In this document: piece after piece, positions 55,953 through 64,000 of the stretch
Layout of the letters: every line of letters begins with the position of its first letter
How positions within the stretch are numbered: position 1 is the stretch's first letter
Assembly (NCBI RefSeq): GCF_036884655.1
Contig: NC_088356.1
Span: 16,994,001-17,058,000 of the forward strand
DNA: 64,000 nucleotides
From: Musa acuminata AAA Group
Lineage: Eukaryota > Streptophyta > Magnoliopsida > Zingiberales > Musaceae
Direction of reading: 5' to 3'
Position numbers and translations under genes: made by a program
Notes under the pieces: model-generated
Told to the model about the DNA's origin: nothing
What the model saw: only the letters and a program-made list of their open reading frames with translations
Database searches by the model: none

Positions 55953-56780
55953 ACAAGGGTCCATGTAGAGTTATAGAGGAGAGCATCATATTCTTCACAC
56001 ATAGCTTTTTGTCAGTTTAGAGATTTTTGGGCTTGAGTAAATGTGGTAGGTTCATGAGTCTCTGACGAGGATTTTGTGGTAGCATGTAGGTCAAGGACTT
56101 ATCGTGGTTTAAAGATACCACTTTTAGATCATGTTGTCATTAGATGTTCATAAGCTATGGGTTGAGTTGTAGGTATGAGCAGTGGAGACGTGGGTTAGAG
56201 GTATTGTAGTGTCACTAGTCCCAAGTAGTGGTTGTGTTAGCATTACTTCAGTAGTAGGCGAACCTTGTGAAGAGGGGAGAGAAGCAATGGCGGGGGTGAG
56301 GAGCTGCTGAATCAAGAGAAGAAGTGAGCGTGGATCCTGAGGAAAAGGACTAGATGGTGGAGTGAGAGACTTGTTTAACGGGATCAACGGTGTACTCCAA
56401 TGATGTATATTTGTTAGAGTAGGGCGCACAGCAAAGGTAGACTCCAAAAAAATAACTTGATGTGAGATAAAGACTTTTTGAGTTTGGGGTTCATAGCATC
56501 GAAAGACATTACGTTCAAGTGAGTATCCAATTAAAGTGCAAGGCTTAGATCTTGATGTTATCTTATGAAAGGTATAGGGACGTATCCATAGATAACATAA
56601 ACATCCAAATACTTTAAGTTTTTTAAGGTTTGGGGATTTATGAAATAGTTTTTCAAATGGTGACTAGTACTGGAGAACTAGAGTGAGCATACGATTAATA
56701 AGGTAGATAGTAGTTTGAAAGGTTGCAGACCAAAAGGTTGTTGGCAAAGAGGCTTGATGGAGGAGTGTGAGACCAATTTC
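55953..56780 (-). pseudogene. Ale/Retrofit-like copia integrase C-terminus and linker (right of insertion)
   Basis: Minus strand, from the right: GLTLLHQASLPTTFWSATF, YLINRM, KKLKVFGCLCYLWIRPY, CTLIGYSLERNVFRCYEPQT (integrase C-terminal GKEYVFGC-like region), a Ser/Pro/Leu-rich linker, then KAMCEEYDALLYNSTWTLV, which runs into the RT start at 45064 once the inserted element is left out. At 56780 it is cut by the LTR of the next element. Confidence 0.8.
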
Positions 56781-58026
56781 TATTGAATCTCAGATTTTGA
56801 TGATGAAATCAATTGTAAATTGTTTGATCTAATCTATATGTTGAGAAAAGTGTACAAGATTAACTACGATAGTAAGACACAAAACAGGTGTTGTGCCGAA
56901 GTCAAGATCGAGATCTCGTTGGAAGTTCAATAGTTCATTGGAAGTCCGGACGTTTGTCGGAAGTTCTACCGGAACCAACCGAGAAGTCCAAGAGCTTGCT
57001 AAAGAAGCTCGTCGGAACTCGCCAAGAAGATTGTCGTAAAGTTTAGGAGCTTGCTGAGAGTCTGCCGGAACATTGCTAGCAGTTCGTCGGAAGTTCGCTA
57101 GAAGCTCGTTGGAAGAGCAATTGACGTACTGAAACAAGGATGCTTTGTCAATTGTCTTAATTATTATAGTTAGTCTATAAATTGAGTTAGGATTAGGAGG
57201 TAATCCTATCAACTCTGTTAGGGGCCAACTAGGCCCGAAGTTAGGCTGGTTTGGGTTGGATTCAAGGCCCAACTAAAATGTTGGACCTTGTTTGGCGGTG
57301 GCACTGCCAAACTAAGGTGGTGGTACCGCCTAGACTGGGCAATGGTACCGCTGGCAGTTAATGCTGCTAGTGGTGGTATCGCCCCTGTCAAGCGGTGGTA
57401 CCACCAGAGCTCGATCTCCGAGCTCTGTCAGGCGATAGTACGGCCTAGTGTCAGGTGTCAAGTGGTGGTACCGTCAGTACCTCGAAATTCAGGGATAAGA
57501 CACTTTTTGGCTCCAATTTTGAAGTCATTAGGGCCTACAAATACCACACCCTTTTCTGCATGAAAGGGTATGAAAGTGTTGATATAATCTTGAGTTTTTG
57601 ATGTGTTAAAAGAGTTGTAAAAGTGTAAAGAGTCCTCCCCCTCCCTTTCTTAGCTTTGTAACCATCCAAGAAAGAGGTGTGAGAATTGTAAGGGTTGTCT
57701 CCTAAACCCGACAAAAGGAGAAAGAGCTGTAAAAGGTGGTTGGTCTTCGTTTATTGAAGGAAAGCCTTTAGTGGACGCTGATGACCTCGACGGAGGAGGA
57801 ATCCAAAGTGGATGTAGGCCTCATTGACTGAACCACTCTAAATTCTGGTTTGTTTTTCTTTTTGTGCAATTTACTTTACTATAAATCGCCTTGAGCTTCT
57901 CCTTATATTCTTACGAAAGTTTTAAGTTCAACATCTTTTCGAAATGATTTGAATCGAGATAAACTTTATACAAAATCAAAGAATTTTCTGTTGCACTAAT
58001 TCACAATGCCGCTCTTGATCCTAACA
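56781..58026 (+). repeat. 5' LTR (1246 bp, type II)
   Basis: Start TATTGAATCTCAGATTTTG (TGTTG mutated), end GATCCTAACA. Palindromes GGTGGTACCGCC at 57285-57475. The terminal C-run of the relatives is absent here. Confidence 0.85.
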
Positions 58027-58041
58027 ATTGGTTTCAGAGTA
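58027..58041 (+). other. Primer-binding site (degenerate)
   Basis: ATTGGTTTCAGAGTA follows the LTR end. Confidence 0.75.
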
Positions 58042-58076
58042 AGGTTCACTCCCATTTGGTTTAAAACCTAACAGAG

Positions 58077-59579
58077 ATGACATTTGCCAGCAACCAAGAG
58101 GGTCATTCAATTACACATCTGCCTATGTTCAATGGGACGGATTACATATATTGGAAGACTAGAATGAGGATCTTCTTAATTTCAATGGATTTCAAATTAT
58201 GGAATATTATAGAAAATGGGTTTCAAAAGTCTTCTCTTCCAATGAATGATTGGAATGAGTTGGAGAAGAAGACTTTTGCTCTAAACACCAAGGCTATGAA
58301 TGTTTTGTTTTATGCTTTGGATAAACACGAGTTCAATCAAGTGTCGATTTGTAAAACAACCTTTGATATTTGGCACACACTCGAAATTACTCACGAAGAC
58401 ACTAGTAGAGTAAAGGAGTCGAAAATTAATCTTTTAGTGCACACTTATGAGTTGTTTCAGATAAAACTGAGTAAGACCGTTGGAGACATATATACCCAAT
58501 TTATGGATGTCGTCAATGGTCTAAAAAGACTTAGGGTCACGGTCATTCAAGAGGCCAAAGATTTAAATAACTTTCCTTTTAAAGAACTAATTGAGTCACT
58601 AATGACCTATGAGATGACTTGTAATACTCATGAAGAACTTAAAAATAATATTCCAAAGAATAGAAAGGATATGACACTAAGAACTCAAGAAGACCACTTG
58701 AAAGAAAATTCAAGTGATGAGGACTTTGATGAAGACTTGGACAAGAAAGTTCAAAAAATTCATAAAGAGAAATAAATTTAAAAATGATATTAAAAATAAA
58801 ATTGAACCCAAGAAAGAACAAGTGATATGCTATGAATGCAAGAAGCCGGGACACTTAAAGAGTAAATGTCCCCAAGCAAAGAGGAAGTAACCAAAGAAGA
58901 AGAAGACTCTTAAAGCAACTTGCAATGACTCAAGTGCATCCGAAGAAGAGGAGCCAACTAATACCGAGCAAGTTGCTCACTATGCGCTAATGGCTATTGG
59001 AGATGAGGTGAGTAGTTCATTTGATGCAAATTTATCCTTTAATGAACTATTAAATGCTTTTCAAGATTTTGTTTGATGAATGCAAATTAATTTGTAAAAA
59101 ATATAAATTGTTGAAAAAAGAGTATCTCTTATTATTGATAGATTAAAAGTTGAGCACAATGATAGTTTAGCTCCATGTACGAAATGTGATGAACTAGAAA
59201 TACTTCAAAAGGAAAACTTGCTACTTAAGGAAACCTTAGAAAAATTTGAGGTTGGTAGCAAGTCCTTGAACATGATTTTTGCCAATAAGGGTCACGTTCA
59301 TAGGAGAGGCGGAATCGGGTTTGTGAGTAGCTCTCACCAAAATCCGACCACCTTTGTCAAAGCCCTACCTTGCATATATCACCTCACACCAAATGCAACT
59401 TTTGTTACAAACTCGAACATGTTACCTATAAATATCCACTTAAGAGATACAGTCCATATAAATTGATTTGGGTTCCTAAAAGAAACTCAAATGACTCAAT
59501 GCAACATAATAAGCTATATAGATCGATTTTTGAGGCACCCAAAGTCAAATGAATACCTAAAAATCATCTTTTTTTGTAG
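58077..59579 (+). pseudogene. Sirevirus-like gag, frameshifted
   Basis: Same order as the gag at 46631. The first frame (58077-58775) has LPMFNGTDYIYWKTRMRIFL, LEITHEDTSRVKESK and MTYEMTCNTHEELKNN, but lacks about 25 residues (the FSNFELVTKILRSLPKSWD block) near 58530, and a frameshift ends it at 58775. The zinc knuckle in another frame, CYECKKPGHLKSKC (58828-58869), is complete, unlike its counterpart at 46631. LKETLEKFEVGSKSLNM and HRRGGIGFVSSSHQ follow. The gag terminator TAG at 59577-59579 sits at the same codon as in the 46631 gene. Not translatable as a whole. Confidence 0.85.
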
Positions 59580-60578
59580 AAAAATATACCATCATAAGCT
59601 AGGAGCAAGAGATGGTACTTTAATAGTGGATGCTCAAGGCATGTGACCGGAGATCCGTCTCAATTCTCTAAGCTCACTGGCCTAGACGAAGGATATGTCA
59701 CCTTCAGAGATAATAACAAGAGTAAAATCATTGGCAAAGGAACAAATCTAACCTTTTTATTAAAGATGTATTGTTGGTTGATGGCTTAAAGCATAACCTT
59801 TTGAGCATTAGTCAATTGTGTGATAAAGGATATATTGTTAGATTTGAATCGAATGCTTGTATTATAGAAAAACTACACAAAAACACATCTATGATTACCC
59901 TAAAATAAAATAATATATACACTATCAACATTGATGATCTTTGTAATGAAATATGTCTTTTAATTTTAAATGATGATTCTTGGCTTTGGCATAGGAGATT
60001 AGGTCATGCTAACATGAAACTAATATATCAAATCTCATCTAAAGAACTTATAAGAGGAATTCCTCACATTAAGTTCATTAAAGATAATGTGTGTGATGCA
60101 TATCAACTAAGAAAACAAATAAAAGGTAGCTTCAAACCAAAGAACCAAATAAACACCTCTAGACTATTGCAATTGATCCATATGGACTTGTTCGGACCAA
60201 TTGCTACATCAAGGAGGTAACAAATACGCTTTTGTTATCATGGATGATTATAGTAGATATACATGGACTTACTTTTTGGCACACAAAAGTGATTGCTTTA
60301 GATATTTTTCTAAGTTTTGTAAACTTGTTCAAAATAAAAAAGGTTTTATGATTTCATCAATTCGAAGTGATCATTGTGGTGAATTTCAGAACAATGATTT
60401 CTAAGAATTTTGTGAATCTAATAGATACAACCACAATTTCGCTACTCTAAGAAATCCTTAACAAAATGGAGTAGTAGAAAGAAAAAATAGAAACTTACAA
60501 GAAATGGCTAGAACCATGTTAAACGAACGTAGCCTTCCCAAATATTTTTAGGCCGAAGCCGTAAATACAACATGCTAT
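59580..60578 (+). pseudogene. Protease and integrase remnant
   Basis: In frame with the TAG: SKRWYFNSGCSRHVTGDPSQ, where the protease Asp is Asn (DSG to NSG). Then LVDGLKHNLLSISQLC in another frame, WLWHRRLGHANMK, HMDLFGPIA, MDDYSRYTWTYF, SIRSDHCGEF and GVVERKNRNLQEM (integrase acidic triad kept). Stops and frameshifts are numerous (60220, 60404). At AACATGCTAT (60578) the chromovirus LTR begins. Confidence 0.85.
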
Positions 60579-61051
60579 TGTTAGGATCCTTTTATTTTTC
60601 CTTTTATTTTCTGTGCTTTCCTTTTATTTTCTACGTATTTATTAAGTATGTTTAGTTTAGCTAAAGTCAAAACTCTATAAATAGGGATGTAACTGCTTCT
60701 TTTTTATCATCTATGAAAAATACTATTCTGTCTTTTGACAAACCCTAGGAGGCTGATCCCCTCGAAGTGATCAAGGAGGGCCGATCCCCTCAAAGCAACC
60801 AAGGAGGGCCGATCCCCTCGAAGCGATCAAGGAGGGTCGATCCCCTCGAAGCGATCAAGGAGGCCGATCCCCTCGAAGTGATCAAGGAGGGTCGATCCCC
60901 TCGAAGCCCCTTGAAATGATCAAGGAGGGTCGATCCCCTCGAAGCGATCAAGGAGGGCCGATCCTCTCGAAGCGATCAAGGAGGCCGATCCCCTCGAAGT
61001 GATCATCCCTTTCTCTTTTCTTTTTTACGATAAGACTTTAGGGTCTTATCA
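60579..61051 (+). repeat. 5' LTR (473 bp)
   Basis: TGTTAGGATCC to GTCTTATCA. TATA box CTCTATAAATAG near 60675. Contains the 27-28-bp minisatellite 60748-61005. The first 160 bp differ from the 3' LTR start at roughly a dozen sites. Confidence 0.9.
60748..61005 (+). repeat. 27-28-bp minisatellite, nine units
   Basis: Units of the form GGCCGATCCCCTCGAAG followed by YGATCAAGGAG; one unit is enlarged by a CCCCTTGAAAT insertion. It lies in the transcribed part of the LTR, downstream of the TATA box. Confidence 0.95.
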
Positions 61052-61149
61052 TTTGGTATCAGAGCCTACGATAAGAACTTTAGGGTCTTATCAATTGGTC
61101 TCAGAGCCTACGATAAGACCTTTAGGGTCTTATCAATTGGTATCAGAGC
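61024..61149 (+). repeat. Three tandem hairpin-plus-primer-site units (42 bp)
   Basis: GATAAGAC...GTCTTATC hairpins alternate with primer sites TGGTATCAGAGCC (61054), TGGTCTCAGAGCC (61096) and TGGTATCAGAGC (61138), spaced exactly 42 bp. Confidence 0.9.
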
Positions 61150-61237
61150 AACGATCCTTAGCATTCTCACAGCAACAAGGCTATCAAAAAAAATTCTCGC
61201 TGCAACGAAGCTATCAAAAAAAAAAAGAAAAAAGAAA

Positions 61238-61240
61238 CGA

Positions 61241-61288
<48 letters not shown>

Positions 61289-61290
61289 AG
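61238..61290 (+). repeat. (GAAA)n microsatellite
   Basis: About 12 GAAA units followed by GAAGAAGAAG. Confidence 0.95.
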
Positions 61291-62030
61291 AAGAAGCAGC
61301 AACCGCAGCCACGCACCCCTGCTTCCCCTGCTTCCAGCCAGCCCACCCGCCGCCCGTCGCTGCTCTCCGGCCAGCAACTGACTCTGCCCCACTTCCGGCC
61401 AGAGTCCACCGCCGCCTCCCACCCGAGCCACCACCGTTGCCAGGAGACGACGCTGCCAGCGTCCCACTCCGTCGTAGCCCTACTCCTCTTCTCTACCGCC
61501 GCTGTAGGGCAACTCCTTCTCCACCGCCGCCGCTGCTTTCCGGCCGATCGATCACCGCGGCCCACCTCCCAGCTGCAACCCTAGCCGTGCCCCCCCCTTG
61601 GGTTGTAGCCGCAGCCGCCGGTTGCCGCAGCCCCTCGTTGCAACAGTTGCAGAAACAGAGTTCCTTTGTTGCCGCAGCCCCTCGTCGATCGTAGCCGCAC
61701 CTCCACCAGCCGCGTTGCCTCCAGCACTCCTCTTCCCCTCCAGCACCGTTGTCGCCCACCCGACCCATCCCCACTGCGGACCACCGTGCGACAACCGTCG
61801 CACGCCTCCCAGCAGCCGATCCTCCTTGCTCTGCATCCGTAGCGCCAAAAATAGGGCAACTCACCGGTTGCCCTTGTTCCCAACCGTGACACCGCCGACT
61901 CCTCCTTCTCCACTGCTGTCGCTGCTTCTCGGCCGCACGATCGCAGCCGCAGCCGCCGGTTGCCGCATCCCTCATTGCAACGGTTGCAGCAACAGAGCTT
62001 CCTCTATTGCTGCAGCCCCTGTCGATCCTT
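61291..62030 (+). other. GC-rich block in place of gag, protease and RT start
   Basis: 740 bp of CCGCCG/CAGCCG-rich DNA, open in several frames on both strands. Two copies of a ~80-bp segment (61607-61690, 61936-62020; CAGCCGCCGGTTGCCGCA) lie within it. It joins the RT remnant in frame near 62028. Origin unknown: captured host DNA or local amplification. Confidence 0.7.
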
Positions 62031-63424
62031 CAAAAATCCAAGTGATGACAGACTGGCCAATTCCAAAGTCAATCAAAGCTTTAAGGGGGTTCTTGGGACT
62101 AACAGGCTATTCTCGAAAGTTTGTGAAGAATTATAGCAAAATTAGTGCCCCCTTGACGTCACTTCTGAAGAAAAATGCATTCAAATGGTCAAAAGAGGCA
62201 ACTCAGGCATTTCAATTCTTGAAAACTGCAATGTCTACTACACCCGTGCTGGCTTTACCCGATTTTAACAAGATGTTTGTGATTGAATCTGATGCTTCTG
62301 GAGTTGGAATAGGGGCTGTATTAATGCAAGAAGGTCGGCCTATCGCTTATGCTAGTAAGGCTCTTTCCCCTTCCCATTTGAGTTTATCTATTTATGACAA
62401 GGAGATGCTAGCCATAATACATGCAGTCACAAAATGGAGACCCTACCTAGTTGGTCGACGGTTTCAAATACGCACTGATCACAAAAGCCTCAAATATTTT
62501 CTAGAGCAAAAGATTTCTTTTCCAGAGCAACAGAAATGGGTTACAAAGCTACTGGGATTCGATTATGAGATCATTTATAAAAAGGGGAGTGAGAATTTAG
62601 TAGCAGATGCCCACTCACGTCTTCCAGAACAAGCTGAACTAGTAGCTATTTCTATTCCTATTTGCGAGACTTTGGAAGTTATCAAAAGGGAATGGTCAAA
62701 TAATCCTGAGATCCAAAACATCATTAAAAAATTAGAAGAAGCCCTAGGTTCTATCTCAAATTATAGTTGGGATTTGGTGGACTTGCGCTATAAAGGCTGA
62801 ATAGTGGTTGCCCCACATTCTTCTTGCCAAGCAATAATTCTGAAGGTGTTCCATTCATCACTAATTGCTGGTCACTCGGGATTTCTCCGCACTTATAAGA
62901 GAGTTCGATAACTTTTTTATTGGAAAGGTATGAAAAATTTTATCAAGAAATTTGTTAGTGAATGTGATGTTTACCAACGTCATAAAAGTGAGACAGTAGC
63001 CACCCCAGGCTTACTACAGCCCCTCCCTATTCCTTATGCTACTTGGACCGACATATCTATGGATTTCATTGACAGTATCCCATCATCTCAAGGAAAGAGT
63101 ACTATACTTAGAGTCGTGGATAGACTTACAAAGTATGCTCATTTCTGTGCTTTACGACATCCTTATATTGTTGCAAGTGTTGCTCGTATTTTTGTGGAAA
63201 ACATAGCTAAATTGTATGGGAGTCCCCGTTCCATTGTTAGTGACAGAGACAAGATTTTTACTAGCTCCTTCTGGATAGAACTTTTTCGTTTACAAGGTAC
63301 TCAACTGAATATGAGCACTGCTTATCATCCACAAATAGATGGGCAAACTAAAGTGGTAAATAGGTGCCTAGAAAATTATCTCCGATGCTTTACTAGCGAC
63401 AAGCCGAAGGAATGGGTCAAATAG
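62031..63424 (+). pseudogene. Chromovirus RT end, RNase H and integrase
   Basis: From VMTDWPIPKSIKALRGFLGL (RT thumb) through SDASGVGIGAVLMQEGRPIAY, YDKEMLAIIHAVTKWRPYL and TDHKSLKYFLEQ (RNase H), to a TGA at 62800. Integrase: HSSLIAGHSG (finger), with the second Cys of the HHCC motif changed (CDVYQRHK). The core has WTDISMDFI and IVSDRDKIF, but the catalytic Glu is Lys in DGQTKVVNRCLENY. A TAA in the finger and a TAG at 63422-63424 add to the damage. The upstream GC-rich block fuses in frame, giving a 400-codon chimeric frame (61598-62800). Confidence 0.9.
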
Positions 63425-63775
63425 CTTCCCTGGGTAGAGTGGTGGTATAATATCTCTTACCATTCTTCAATTAAAATGACTCCATTTGAAGCAGTTTATG
63501 GTCAACCCCCACCTACAATTATAAAGTATATACCCGGTTCTTCTAAAGTTGATCAAGTTGACAAGGAATTGATGGATAGAAATAAGATTATTCAGCTTTT
63601 AAAGGATAACCTCACAGCCGCACAAGCAAGAATGAAACAACAAGCAGTTGTAATGTACCGCAGACATCCTGTAACTGAAGTGCTGGTGCATTGGGCCAAC
63701 TTACCAAAGGAAGATGCCACTTGGGAGTCCTACAACATGCTAAAGGAGAAGTTTCCAGAATTTAATGCTGCTTAG
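63425..63775 (+). pseudogene. Integrase C-terminus and chromodomain remnant
   Basis: MTPFEAVYGQPPPTI and DNLTAAQARMKQQ are integrase C-terminal motifs. They jump directly to VLVHWANLPKEDATWESY, the conserved core of the chromovirus chromodomain, so the GPY/F region between them is deleted. Ends with TAG after FPEFNAA at 63775. Confidence 0.85.
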
Positions 63776-63792
63776 TCTTGAGGACAAGGCTG

Positions 63793-63810
63793 AATTGAAG
63801 GAGGCGGGAT
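63793..63810 (+). other. Polypurine tract
   Basis: TTGAAGGAGGCGGGAT directly before the 3' LTR. Confidence 0.8.
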
Positions 63811-64000
63811 TGTTAGGATCCTTTTATTTTTTCTTTTATTTTCTATACTTTCCTTTTATTTTCTACGTATTTATTAAGTCTGTTTAGTTTAGCTAAAGTC
63901 GGAACTCTATAAATAGGGATGTAACTGCTTCTTTTCGATCATCTATGAAAAATACTATTTTATCCTTTGACAAACCCTAGGAGGCCGATCCCCTCGAAGT
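63811..64000 (+). repeat. 3' LTR, cut by window end
   Basis: Begins TGTTAGGATCC; TATA box near 63908; enters the first minisatellite unit at the window end. Confidence 0.9.

Larger units (their letters stand above)
56781..60578 (+). mobile_element. Decayed Sirevirus-like element, 3' part replaced by insertion
   Basis: LTR 56781-58026, primer site, gag and pol up to integrase, then cut at 60578 by a chromovirus LTR. It was inserted in the copia fragment ending at 56780. More diverged than the element at 45065 but collinear with it. Confidence 0.85.
60579..64000 (+). mobile_element. Chromovirus (Ty3/gypsy) derivative with replaced 5' half
   Basis: 5' LTR 60579-61051, three tandem primer sites, a GAAA run and GC-rich block (61238-62030), RT C-terminal part with RNase H, integrase, a chromodomain remnant, purine tract and the start of the 3' LTR at 63811, which runs out of the window. 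Gag, protease and most of RT are missing. The domain order RT-RH-INT-chromodomain defines a chromovirus; assignment to a clade such as Galadriel or Reina would be guesswork. Confidence 0.9.

Noticed and set aside
60999..61975. Frames with Lys/Glu runs and Pro/Ala-rich segments
   Set aside because: Generated by a GAAA microsatellite and GC-rich block; no motif supports a protein.

Overview
This window is plant nuclear DNA made almost entirely of nested LTR retrotransposons, with one spliced host gene. The evidence is the presence of plant-type Ty1/copia elements (Sirevirus-like, Tork/Tnt1-like and Ale/Retrofit-like) and Ty3/gypsy chromovirus remnants, initiator-Met tRNA primer sites (TGGTATCAGAGC) beside many LTRs, and a host gene with a GC-rich first exon and a long AT-rich intron. 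I infer a monocot; a SIRE/Maximus-rich genome such as banana or Ensete would fit, but the sequence alone does not settle the species.

Layout. 1-2084: plus-strand Sirevirus-like LTR inserted in the gag of a minus-strand relative (gag 2085-2645, PBS, LTR 2696-4248), which sits in an older LTR (tail 4249-4381), which sits in a Tork-like copia pol fragment (4382-5387); then a minus-strand LTR fragment (5388-6162) and an unassigned AT-rich kilobase. 7219-22292: a pol-less Sirevirus-like element. Its internal region holds a truncated Tork-like LTR (9164-10888) and its 3' LTR holds a 9.7 kb element with LTRs of about 4 kb that are almost identical (12509-22205, target duplication CCATT, minus strand), a LARD-like chromovirus derivative. 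22293-27954: a second pol-less gag element, whose 3' LTR is broken by a Tork-like copia element (27955-35685, minus).

35686-38431 is AT-rich with weak LTR-like remnants. 38432-43719 is the host gene (minus strand): two coding exons around a 3.6 kb intron, encoding a trypsin-like PA-clan protein in which His, Asp and Ser triad candidates are visible only after splicing. 43720-44825 is its upstream region.

44826-56780: an Ale/Retrofit-like copia pol (minus) split by a 10.9 kb Sirevirus-like element (45065-55952, target duplication ACAAG) whose left LTR is inverted relative to its body and right LTR. Its own pol is split by a 2.07 kb solo LTR (50262-52335, target duplication GATAC). 56781-60578: another decayed Sirevirus-like element. 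It is cut by a chromovirus derivative (60579 to the window end) with three tandem primer-binding sites and a GC-rich block in place of gag, protease and most of RT.

No TE copy here looks autonomous: coding regions carry stops, frameshifts, deletions or lost catalytic residues. The main interest lies in structural oddities: the inverted LTR, the near-identical 4 kb LTRs, the triplicated PBS, a stop codon shared at the gag-protease junction of two copies, and expanded minisatellites and palindromes in LTRs.
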